Shown in pieces: positions 1 to 6,234 of a stretch of DNA of 6,234 nt; positions within the stretch are counted from its first letter, which is position 1, and the number at the start of each line of letters is the position of its first letter. The notes under the pieces were generated by a model. That model had not been told where the DNA came from and searched no databases. It worked only from the letters and a program-made list of their open reading frames with translations. Source of the stretch: an uncultured Mailhella sp. (lineage in GTDB: Bacteria > Desulfobacterota > Desulfovibrionia > Desulfovibrionales > Desulfovibrionaceae). Location: contig CAJTSU010000029.1 in assembly GCA_910579055.1 (NCBI GenBank), positions 22,026 through 28,259 of the forward strand, written 5' to 3'. Position numbers and translations under genes: made by a program.

Positions 1-1
1 C

Positions 2-82
2 CTGCCGAAAGAGGCCCGGCGGGTATGGCGCGACGAGAGCGAAATGTTCGGGGAAACAAGAGCTGCCGGAGGCGGCGAATGA
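2..82 (+). CDS. C-terminal end of upstream gene, probably ABC transporter ATP-binding subunit (partial)
   Basis: The frame starting at base 2 is open from the window edge and ends at TGA 80-82, giving the last 26 residues of a protein (tail LPKEARRVWRDESEMF followed by a Gly/Ala-rich end). The stop overlaps the next start as ATGA (79-82), the classic arrangement of translationally coupled operon genes, which is the main reason to prefer this frame over the two others that are also open here. A tail of the type LPxEAxRVW fits the end of the TOBE region of importer ATPases of the phosphonate/iron/polyamine kind, and such an ATPase normally neighbours a fused permease of this family. The identification is inferred from context and a short tail; no Walker or signature motif lies in the window. 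Confidence 0.55.
   Translation: MPKEARRVWRDESEMFGETRAAGGGE
68..72 (+). promoter_or_regulatory. Shine-Dalgarno site of the permease gene
   Basis: GGAGG lies six bases before ATG 79. It supports the start at 79 over the in-frame ATG at 25, which would add 18 mostly basic residues (an Arg-rich stretch) unlike a permease N-terminus. The site lies inside the end of the preceding gene. Confidence 0.75.
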
Positions 83-1764
83 ATGTTCTTTCGCCTTTGC
101 GCCGTACCGCTCCGGCCAACCTGGGCGGGGCGGCGCTGCTTTGCGCGCTGTATGTATTCCTCATATATCCCGCGTATGCGCTCCTCTCGCGCAGCATGCG
201 GGATGAGAACGGCGCGTTTGCGGGGCCGGCGCATTTTTTTGCCTGCCTTGAGGAACCGGGCCTGTCCGCCGCATTGGGGCATTCTCTGCTCATGGCAACC
301 GTGAGCACCATATTCACCGTGGCGCTGGCCTTTCTGCCGGCGTACGCAGCCACCCACAGCCGTATGCCGGGACGCCGGATTTGCCCTGTACTGGCCCTTG
401 CTCCCCTGTGCATGCCTTCCATGCTGCCCGGCATCGGCATCGTCTATCTGTTCGGCGCGCAGGGCCCGCTCAACCGTATGTTGGGCGGGCATGATGTATA
501 TGGCCCGCTGGGCGTGGTCATGGGCAGTGTGTTCTTTTGTCTGCCCCATGCCGTGCTTTTGCTGCGTTCCAGCCTGGAGCGGGTGGATCGACGCCTGTAC
601 GACGCGGCCTCCGGGCTGGGGGCCGGGGCATGGCGGCGCTTTTTCAGCGTCACGTTGCCCGGAGCGCGTTACGGTCTTGTCAGCGCCGCCCTTGTCAGCT
701 TCACCCTTACGCTTACGGACTTCGGCGTACCCAAGGTACTGGGCGGGGATTATTCCATGCTGTCTACGGAAATCTACGCTCAGGTCATCGGGCAGCAGAA
801 TTTTGGCATGGGCGCGGCCATCAGCCTGGTTCTTCTTCTACCCACGGCGCTTACGGTGACGCTGGACTGTCTGGCCCGGAGAGGGCAAGCCCGGATGGGG
901 GCCGGGGTCGGCCTGCCCCTTGCCCCGCAGCCTTCTCCTGTGCGGGATATGTGTCTTGCGGTCGGAGCGTGGGGGGTAACGCTCTCGTTGCTGGCTGTGT
1001 GCGGCATGGTGCTCGCGGCGTCATTCATGGCCTTTTGGCCGTATGATTTGACCCTGTGTCTGGATAATTATGCTTTTGACGAACTGGGTTACAGTTGGAA
1101 GCCTTTTCTGGTGTCGTTGCGTCTGGCCCTGTGTGCGGCCTGTGCGGGCACGGCCCTGTTGCTGACAGGCACATGGCTTGCGGATCGCGGCGGCATGGCC
1201 CGCCCTGCGGCAGCCTTGTATCGCGGCTTGCTTATGCTGCCGCTGGGCCTGCCCGGTACCGTACTGGGTCTGTCCTATATTTTTGCGTTCAACAGTCCCG
1301 GCACATGGCGCGGCGCGCTATACGGTTCCTTTTTTCTGCTTGTCGTCAACACTGTTATACATTTTTCCACAGTGGGGCATATGACCTGCACGGCGGCGCT
1401 GAGCCGGGTGGATCGAAACAGCGAGGACGCGGGGCGCCTGCTCGGCGTACCCGCATGGCGCACCTTTCTGCGCGTGGTGTTGCCCCAGTGCGCCGGTTCC
1501 GCCGCCGATCTCTTTCTGTACCTGTTCATTAATGCTCTGACCACAGTGTCCGCCGTGGTATTTCTGTGCTCAGAGGATCTGACCGTGGCTTCGGTTTCCG
1601 TTCTTCAAATGTATGATTCCGGCAATCTTGGCCCCGCTGCCGCCATGGGCACGCTGATTTTCAGCGCGGCCGGGGGCGCGGCCCTGCTGCGCGTGGCGCT
1701 TGGCCGGATGTTCTCCGAAAGACGCTTGCCGCGTATGGCATCCAAGGAAAAAGAGCATGCTTGA
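79..1764 (+). CDS. Fused two-domain ABC importer permease, 2-aminoethylphosphonate/iron(III) type
   Basis: A 561-residue inner-membrane permease made of two binding-protein-dependent transport domains in one chain, with about 12 hydrophobic segments. Each half has the cytoplasmic EAA loop that docks the ATPase: D175-A-A-x-x-x-G181 ending at P194, and D450-A-G-R-L-L-G456 ending at P469. The second half contains LPLGLPGTVLGLSYIFAFN and the block NALTTVSAVVFL followed by an ASVSVL..D.G..GPAAAM pattern, which I recognise from the putative 2-aminoethylphosphonate permease family (PhnV-like). Length matches that family's usual 560-580 residues. It would work with a periplasmic binding protein and an ATPase; the ATPase is probably the gene just upstream. 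The start at 79 overlaps the upstream stop by 4 bases, and its own stop overlaps the next gene by 8. Iron(III) permeases of the AfuB/FbpB type are close relatives, so the substrate is uncertain; the permease role is firm. Confidence 0.9.
   Translation: MNVLSPLRRTAPANLGGAALLCALYVFLIYPAYALLSRSMRDENGAFAGPAHFFACLEEPGLSAALGHSLLMATVSTIFTVALAFLPAYAATHSRMPGRRICPVLALAPLCMPSMLPGIGIVYLFGAQGPLNRMLGGHDVYGPLGVVMGSVFFCLPHAVLLLRSSLERVDRRLYDAASGLGAGAWRRFFSVTLPGARYGLVSAALVSFTLTLTDFGVPKVLGGDYSMLSTEIYAQVIGQQNFGMGAAISLVLLLPTALTVTLDCLARRGQARMGAGVGLPLAPQPSPVRDMCLAVGAWGVTLSLLAVCGMVLAASFMAFWPYDLTLCLDNYAFDELGYSWKPFLVSLRLALCAACAGTALLLTGTWLADRGGMARPAAALYRGLLMLPLGLPGTVLGLSYIFAFNSPGTWRGALYGSFFLLVVNTVIHFSTVGHMTCTAALSRVDRNSEDAGRLLGVPAWRTFLRVVLPQCAGSAADLFLYLFINALTTVSAVVFLCSEDLTVASVSVLQMYDSGNLGPAAAMGTLIFSAAGGAALLRVALGRMFSERRLPRMASKEKEHA
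1744..1748 (+). promoter_or_regulatory. Shine-Dalgarno site of the insertase-transferase fusion gene
   Basis: AAGGA lies eight bases before ATG 1757, inside the 3' end of the permease gene. It favours the start at 1757 (MLEYLYLTL) over the in-frame ATG at 1700, whose extra 19 residues are polar and merely overlap permease coding sequence. Confidence 0.75.
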
Positions 1765-4678
1765 GTATCTCTATTTGACACTGATAGCTCCGCTTGAAGC
1801 GGGGATGCGGCTGGCGCTGGATTTCGGCCATGCTCAGACCGGTTCATGGGGGCTTGGCCTGATTTTCATGAGTCTGGCCGTAAATATCGTTTTGTTGCCG
1901 CTGTACCACTTGGCGGAAACCTGGCAGGAGGCGGAGCGCCGCGTACAGCACCGCATGGAGGCCAAACTGACGGAGATCCGCGCGGTATATCGCGGGCAGG
2001 AGCGCTATGCTCTGATGCGTACCCTGTACCGTCAGCACGGGTATCATCCCATATTTGCGGTACGTACCAGCTTCGGCTTCCTGATCCAGGTGCCGTTTTT
2101 TTTCGCCGCGTATCATTTTCTGAGCAGCTACGGGCCGTTGCGCGGCGTGCCCTTCGGGCCGCTGGCGGATCTCGCCGAACCGGACGGCCTGCTGGTTATG
2201 GGCGGGTTCGCTGTGAACCTGCTGCCCTTTGTCATGACGGCGGTCAACCTTGTTTCTGCTCTGGTTTACACCCGCCGCCTGACCCGACGTGACAAGATCC
2301 AGCTCTACGGCATCGCGGCGCTGTTTCTGGTGCTGTTGTATGACGCCGCTGCCGGTCTGGTGTTCTACTGGACCTGCAATAACGTGTTCTCTCTGTTCAA
2401 GAATATTGTGTACGAGAAGTTCAGGCTGCTTGATCACGGCATGGAGACTGCCGCGCGAGGGAAAAAGGCCGCGAAGGCTTCCGCTCCGGAGGAGGCCGCC
2501 CGGATGCCCCTGCGGATGCCCGGCGCGCCTGAGCGGAGTATGTTCATGGGCTGGTCCGCGTGGATCCTGCCGGTTCTGATTCTGGCCGCGGCCTTGCTGA
2601 TGCTGGACTGTGACGGAAGGATCAGATACGGCGAGAACGAAAGACTGTTCCTGCAATATCTGACCCGTTTCGGGCTGGTGCTGCTGTGCGTGGCTGCTTC
2701 AGCGCGTCTGCCCGGCCTGCGGAAGAAAAACGGCGGCCGCCCTCTGCGCCTCATTACCCTGACCCTGGCCGCGCTGATCTTTCAGTTTGTCCTGCTGTGG
2801 CACTGGCTTTCCACCGGATACGCCTCCTCGCTTCTGGCGCGCCAGCTTGCCGTTGCCGCGCTGCTCGTCGTGCTCGGGAGTTGCGGCAGTGCCTGGGCCG
2901 CGAAGGTGCCGCAGCTGCCCGATCCGACAAAGGGACTGGCGTTGTCCGCTCTTTGCTGGATTCTGGCTCTGGTCTGCTGGTATGTACCATCGACCATGTT
3001 TGCCTCTGATCCGATGTTTTTCAATGGAGAATTTGCGTCTTCGGCGGCGGGGCTGACCTGGATATGCGTGTTGACGCTTTTGCCGGCGGCCCTGATTTCC
3101 CGCAGCCTGGGAACCGGTGCCCGTTTTGTCCTTTCCCTGCTTCTGGCCTGGCTGGCTCTGTCTGCGGCGGCGTATACCTTTGTGTTCACCAGGGACTATG
3201 GCGTTATCAACGGTTTTCAGCTCCAGTTTGAAGATCGGTTATATGACCCCTCCGACGTCCGTTTCGATTATGCTGTATTGGCCGGAACCGCGCTTGTGGT
3301 GCTGCTGGCCGCATGGCGGCGCCTGCTGCCCGCATTGCGGGGTCTGTTCCAGGCCGGGGCTGTGGCTACACTGGGCTTCAGCCTGTTCACACTGGGCACG
3401 GCTTCCGTCCCCCAGATGGAGCATAATACCGGAGAAACCGAACTGCCCGCCTATAACGGGGAGCTGTTCGGCCTGAGCCGGAACGGAACGAACGTCGTTG
3501 TCATCATGATGGACATGTTCTCCGGGGATCATTTGGGCCGCATGGTGCGGGAGCATCCCGAGCTGCGGGAACAGCTCGACGGCTTTGTCTGGTACCCCGA
3601 CACCCTGGCCGTGGGCAACGGCACATCCTTCAGCCTGCCCGCCATGGTTTCTGGCGAAGAACTTGCCCCGGATCGAAACGATGCCGACGAAAGCGGAAGC
3701 GAAGCCCTGATTGAACGGATTCACAAGTCTTATGCCGCGTTCTTCGACAGCCTTGCGGCGCGGGGCTTTGCCGTGAGCATTGTCGATCACAACTGGCTGA
3801 AGCCGGATATGCTTCGGAAATATGTTCAGTCTTCCGTGCTGGCCCTGAACAAGCTCAGCCCTGCCTACCGCAACCGTTGGGAACAGGAGCACGGCGTTTC
3901 CGCGCGCGGAGCCGGTCTGCCCGGTCTGTTTCCCGCAGCGGTGGGGATGTTCAATATTGCCCCGTGGAGCCTGCGCAAGCACATTTACCGCAAGGGCAAA
4001 TGGATGCACACCGTGTATGTGCTGGATATGGCCGTGGACAGTTATGCCATGCTCGATGGTCTGCCGCAGTGGGCCGGGACAACGCCCGAAGGAAATGTCT
4101 ACAAGTTCCTCCTCAACGAATTGACGCACAACCCCTGGCGTATGGATGCGGAAACGTGCATGCCGACCTCCGATGACCCCTATCCGGCTACTCCCGGTTC
4201 CACCCAGAAGGTGGACGGCATCATTCCCGAGCACTATATCAGCGAAGTCTGCGGCATTCGCGCGCTGACGCGTTGGTTCGACTGGATGAAGGCTGAAGGT
4301 GTGTACGACAACACGCAGATTATCATTGCTTCCGACCATGACGAGCACGACAGCGCGAGCCTTGGCAAGGTGTTTGACGGGGAATATCCCGGCCGTGCCC
4401 ATGCTCTTTTGCTGGTCAAGAACAGGAACTCGCGCGGGGCCATGCTGGAGAATTCCAGCCCCATGACCTCCGCCGACCTGCGCTTGCTGATCGAAAAGGA
4501 ACTGGCCGGAGCGGATTGGACCGGCCCGGAACCCTGGACTGACCCTCAGCGCGTGCGCCGGCACGCGGTAGGGGCGTGGCAGAAGGGGCCTGATTCCGAT
4601 ACCGGGTATCATGTGAATGAGTTGTACAAGGTAACGGGAACCATGTTCAAACGTGAAAACTGGGAGAGGGTGAAATAA
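1757..4678 (+). CDS. YidC/Oxa1-like membrane protein fused to LtaS/MdoB-like phosphotransferase (AlkP superfamily) domain
   Basis: A 973-residue three-part membrane protein. Residues 1-225 match the YidC/Oxa1 core: helix W31-L53, charged cytoplasmic hairpin 54-98, LIQVPFF (109-115), helix about 146-172, and AGLVFYW..NNVFSLF (199-214). The large periplasmic domain of Gram-negative YidC is absent, and Asn43 replaces the usual groove Arg. A basic linker (about 220-262) leads to nine predicted helices: 266-284, 298-316, 331-353, 360-382, 393-411, 430-448, 456-477, 504-520, 530-549. Basic loops fall on the inner side, placing the C-terminus in the periplasm. Residues 576-973 form an alkaline-phosphatase-superfamily domain: metal-ligand candidates D586, D860 and H861, H791 in THNP, and T623 in GNGTSFSLPAMVSG as probable nucleophile. 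The Thr suggests phosphoglycerol or phosphoethanolamine transfer rather than sulfate ester hydrolysis. The gene overlaps both neighbours. Fold assignments are firm; substrate and the purpose of the YidC part are unknown. Confidence 0.88.
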   Translation: MLEYLYLTLIAPLEAGMRLALDFGHAQTGSWGLGLIFMSLAVNIVLLPLYHLAETWQEAERRVQHRMEAKLTEIRAVYRGQERYALMRTLYRQHGYHPIFAVRTSFGFLIQVPFFFAAYHFLSSYGPLRGVPFGPLADLAEPDGLLVMGGFAVNLLPFVMTAVNLVSALVYTRRLTRRDKIQLYGIAALFLVLLYDAAAGLVFYWTCNNVFSLFKNIVYEKFRLLDHGMETAARGKKAAKASAPEEAARMPLRMPGAPERSMFMGWSAWILPVLILAAALLMLDCDGRIRYGENERLFLQYLTRFGLVLLCVAASARLPGLRKKNGGRPLRLITLTLAALIFQFVLLWHWLSTGYASSLLARQLAVAALLVVLGSCGSAWAAKVPQLPDPTKGLALSALCWILALVCWYVPSTMFASDPMFFNGEFASSAAGLTWICVLTLLPAALISRSLGTGARFVLSLLLAWLALSAAAYTFVFTRDYGVINGFQLQFEDRLYDPSDVRFDYAVLAGTALVVLLAAWRRLLPALRGLFQAGAVATLGFSLFTLGTASVPQMEHNTGETELPAYNGELFGLSRNGTNVVVIMMDMFSGDHLGRMVREHPELREQLDGFVWYPDTLAVGNGTSFSLPAMVSGEELAPDRNDADESGSEALIERIHKSYAAFFDSLAARGFAVSIVDHNWLKPDMLRKYVQSSVLALNKLSPAYRNRWEQEHGVSARGAGLPGLFPAAVGMFNIAPWSLRKHIYRKGKWMHTVYVLDMAVDSYAMLDGLPQWAGTTPEGNVYKFLLNELTHNPWRMDAETCMPTSDDPYPATPGSTQKVDGIIPEHYISEVCGIRALTRWFDWMKAEGVYDNTQIIIASDHDEHDSASLGKVFDGEYPGRAHALLLVKNRNSRGAMLENSSPMTSADLRLLIEKELAGADWTGPEPWTDPQRVRRHAVGAWQKGPDSDTGYHVNELYKVTGTMFKRENWERVK
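4662..4670 (+). promoter_or_regulatory. Shine-Dalgarno site of the TagF-like gene
   Basis: A purine run containing GGGAG and GAGGG ends seven bases before ATG 4678, within the last codons of the fusion gene. The junction TAATG shares one base between stop and start, so ribosomes ending the fusion gene can readily restart here. Confidence 0.75.
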
Positions 4679-5979
4679 TGCGGCTTCACTGCCTTTATGC
4701 GGCGCTGGTTCTGACGCTGGCCTTCGCCTCTCCGGCCCTTGCCTATCTGGACCCGGGTACGGGCAGCATGCTGGTTTCCGCCCTGGTGGGGATTGTGGCC
4801 ACGCTCTTTTTCCTGCTCAAGGGCATTTACTACAAGGGTACGGGGTTTTTCTATTCCCTTGTCGGCCGGACAAAACACCGGGAGAGGGAGGGGATCGTTT
4901 TCTGGTCCGAAGGCCGCAGCTACTGGAACAGTTTTCGCCCGGTGATGGAAGCCCTGAGCGCGCGGGGAGAACGCTGCACCTATCTGAGTTCGGATGAAGG
5001 CGATCCCGGTCTGGCCTGTGGGTTGCCCGGCGTGACAACCCGTTTCATCGGTACGGGCAACAAGGCGTATTCCACCCTCAATATGCTGGAAGCCGATGTC
5101 TGCGCGCTCACCACGCCGGGGCTGGACGTGCTCCAGATCCGCCGTTCGCCGGGAGTGAGGCACTATACGCATATTGTGCACGCCGTCACCGATATGGCCA
5201 TCTACAAGTTGTATTCCTTCGACTACTTTGACAGTATCCTGTGCAGCGGCCCGCACCAGGCGTGTTCCATCCGGGCGCTGGAGGAATTGCGCGGAACAGG
5301 GGCCAAGGACTTGCCCGAATGCGGCTGCCCGTATCTGGATGTCATGGCGGCCCGGCTGGAAGAATTGCGGAGCGCGGGTACGGCTGATGCTGAACGCAAG
5401 GGAAAGACACGCGTGCTGGTCGCGCCTACCTGGGGCAGAAACGGACTGCTGGCTCTTTACGGACTCAATTTGCTGGAACCTTTGGCCCGTTCCGGATACG
5501 AGCTTGTGATCCGGCCTCACCCCCAGAGCCGCATTGCCGAACCGGAATTGCTCCGGGAGCTGGCAGAAGGGCTTGCGGCCTTCCCCAATGCAACATGGGA
5601 TGCCGCGCCGGACGGGTTGGCGGTTATGAAGGATGCGGATGTGCTGGTTTCCGATCTCTCGGGTATTGTGTTTGACTTCGCCTTTCTGCTGGAACGCCCG
5701 GTGCTGACGCTGGCGTTTGAGCCGGATTTGCGTGGTCTGGAAGGCAATGACCTGCCCTGGCCTGCCTGGGAACTGGAAGTGCTGGATATTGTGGGCCGTC
5801 GTATCTCGCTGGAGGATTTGCCCCGTTTGCCGGATATTGTGCGGGAAGTAAGGGAAGACCCTGAATTTCTGCCCCGCCTGCGCGCCCTGCGAGCGGAATC
5901 GGTCTGGAATTTCCGTCAGGCCGGGCCGGTGATCGCGGAAAAACTCGTCGCTCTGCGGGACGCGGCGAGGGAAAAATAG
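4678..5979 (+). CDS. CDP-glycerol glycerophosphotransferase (TagB/TagF)-like, membrane-anchored
   Basis: A 433-residue protein. Residues 1-22 look like a signal peptide or first helix ending in ALA, followed by YLDPGTGS (23-30), a motif I know from small membrane segments in polysaccharide gene clusters, then a helix (about 32-52). The rest is probably cytoplasmic and resembles the GT-B-fold glycerophosphotransferases that transfer glycerol phosphate (or another alditol phosphate) from a CDP donor. Visible motifs: H165-I-V-H168-A at the position of the family's WHG/HGT histidine, FDSILCSGPHQ (184-194), GCPYLD (216-221), APTW (249-252), RPHP (279-282), and SDLSGIVFDF (325-334) matching the TagF C-terminal SDxSSxxFD nucleotide/phosphate site. 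These are the expected catalytic positions, so the enzyme looks intact. Teichoic acids are Gram-positive, so in a Gram-negative host the acceptor is probably a capsule, O-antigen or other lipid-linked glycan. It is the last gene of the operon. The transferase family is clear; the exact alditol and acceptor are not. Confidence 0.85.
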   Translation: MRLHCLYAALVLTLAFASPALAYLDPGTGSMLVSALVGIVATLFFLLKGIYYKGTGFFYSLVGRTKHREREGIVFWSEGRSYWNSFRPVMEALSARGERCTYLSSDEGDPGLACGLPGVTTRFIGTGNKAYSTLNMLEADVCALTTPGLDVLQIRRSPGVRHYTHIVHAVTDMAIYKLYSFDYFDSILCSGPHQACSIRALEELRGTGAKDLPECGCPYLDVMAARLEELRSAGTADAERKGKTRVLVAPTWGRNGLLALYGLNLLEPLARSGYELVIRPHPQSRIAEPELLRELAEGLAAFPNATWDAAPDGLAVMKDADVLVSDLSGIVFDFAFLLERPVLTLAFEPDLRGLEGNDLPWPAWELEVLDIVGRRISLEDLPRLPDIVREVREDPEFLPRLRALRAESVWNFRQAGPVIAEKLVALRDAAREK

Positions 5980-5991
5980 CCGGTACTCCAT

Positions 5992-6015
5992 TAACCGCCA
6001 GAGGCGCGAGGGTTA
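5992..6015 (+). repeat. Small inverted repeat just after the operon
   Basis: TAACC-GCC (5992-5999) pairs with GGC (6003-6005) and GGTTA (6011-6015), giving an eight-pair stem with an AGA loop and a five-base bulge on the 3' side. It begins 13 bases after the stop of the TagF-like gene. No T-run follows, so it is not a standard intrinsic terminator; it may protect the transcript 3' end or be part of a repeated intergenic element. Confidence 0.35.
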
Positions 6016-6043
6016 GCGAGCTATGGAGGCCGAGGCGAAGGCC

Positions 6044-6094
6044 GCGCAGCGTTCCCGTTATCCGAGTCTTCGAGCAAAGCCATACGCTCCGCGC
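6044..6094 (+). repeat. Possible larger stem-loop
   Basis: GCGCAGCGT (6044-6052) can pair with ACGCT (6084-6088) and GCGC (6091-6094) with a two-base bulge, enclosing a 31-base loop. The stem is GC-rich but the loop is long and no T-run follows, so the structure is only suggestive. Confidence 0.25.
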
Positions 6095-6205
6095 AACGCC
6101 ATCAACACAATTCTACAACAGAGCCTTTAAATAGAGCCAAATAAAATCAGGGTATTAGGAGATATTTGCGGCGGCACGGAAAAGAAAAAAGTTAAATTTG
6201 CCGAA

Positions 6206-6233
6206 AATAGCTTGCCAAGCAGTATTATTTTTT
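6206..6233 (+). terminator. Weak intrinsic-terminator-like hairpin with T-run
   Basis: GCTT (6210-6213) and AAGC (6217-6220) form a short stem around GCC. AATA before it can pair with TATT (6223-6226) across a two-base bulge, and the run TTTTTT follows at 6228-6233. It could end the operon transcript about 230 bases after the last gene, but the stem is short and AT-rich. Confidence 0.22.
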
Positions 6234-6234
6234 G

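Larger units (their letters stand above)
5980..6234 (+). other. Intergenic region, structured then AT-rich
   Basis: No convincing gene is present. The first part (about 5990-6100) is GC-rich, purine-biased and rich in short repeats such as GCGAG and GGCC. From 6121 to the end my hand count gives 41 G/C of 114 bases (about 36%), far below the adjacent genes. This may hold the operon terminator and the promoter region of whatever follows; neither is clear-cut. A loose promoter-like pair, TTGCCG at 6198 and TATTAT at 6223, has a 19-base spacer, which is too long to be persuasive. Confidence 0.6.

Noticed and set aside
25..78. Upstream ATG at 25 as the permease start
   Set aside because: It adds an Arg-rich 18-residue extension with no SD support; ATG 79 has GGAGG at proper spacing and forms an ATGA overlap with the preceding stop.
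1700..1756. Upstream ATG at 1700 as the fusion gene start
   Set aside because: It would overlap the permease gene by 65 bases and add polar residues unlike a YidC N-terminus; ATG 1757 has AAGGA at eight bases.
1844..2656. Minus-strand open frame of 270 residues opposite the YidC module
   Set aside because: Gln/His/Arg-rich translation with no domain; antisense shadow of the fusion gene.
3239..5991. Two long minus-strand open frames (457 and 460 residues), joined by an ATGA overlap at 4609-4612
   Set aside because: They lie opposite genes with clear motifs, have low-complexity His/Gln/Arg/Gly-rich translations without recognisable domains, and arise easily in GC-rich DNA with biased third codon positions. 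The ATGA contact appears coincidental.
6023..6130. Small 35-codon open frame starting MEAEAKAAQRSR
   Set aside because: Only a distant GAGGG (10-base spacer), no recognisable features, and it lies in a repeat-rich spacer; could occur by chance.
5980..6234. tRNA, small RNA or CRISPR in the terminal spacer
   Set aside because: No cloverleaf, CCA end or regularly spaced repeats were found; the short GCGAG and GGCC repeats are irregular.

Overview
The window is GC-rich coding DNA, all on the + strand, forming one tightly packed operon of four genes: the last codons of one gene, then three complete genes. It ends in a non-coding stretch of about 255 bases. The base composition, and a phosphonate-type ABC importer beside Gram-negative-looking envelope proteins, suggest a Proteobacterium or Desulfobacterota member. 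A Desulfovibrionaceae host (Desulfovibrio/Bilophila-like) is my best guess, but nothing here proves it.

Layout. 2-82: C-terminal tail of an upstream gene, probably the transporter's ATPase. 79-1764: a fused two-domain ABC permease closely resembling the putative 2-aminoethylphosphonate (PhnV/AfuB-like) permeases. 1757-4678: a 973-residue membrane protein joining a YidC/Oxa1/Alb3-type core, a bundle of about nine helices, and a C-terminal alkaline-phosphatase-superfamily (LtaS/MdoB-like 'sulfatase') domain. 4678-5979: a CDP-glycerol glycerophosphotransferase (TagB/TagF)-like protein with an N-terminal hydrophobic region carrying the YLDPGTGS motif. 5980-6234: intergenic DNA with small hairpins that becomes AT-rich towards the window end.

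The three gene junctions overlap by 4, 8 and 1 bases, and each start has a good Shine-Dalgarno sequence, so the genes are very likely co-transcribed and translationally coupled. A cytoplasmic-face glycerophosphate transferase coupled to a periplasmic phosphoglycerol/phosphoethanolamine-transferase-like enzyme points to building or decorating a phosphate-containing envelope polymer. The importer may bring in a phosphorus-containing small molecule for that pathway, or may only share the transcript.

The most unusual object is the insertase-transferase fusion. Its YidC module keeps several family signatures but has Asn where the family's key intramembrane Arg normally sits, so it may have been repurposed.
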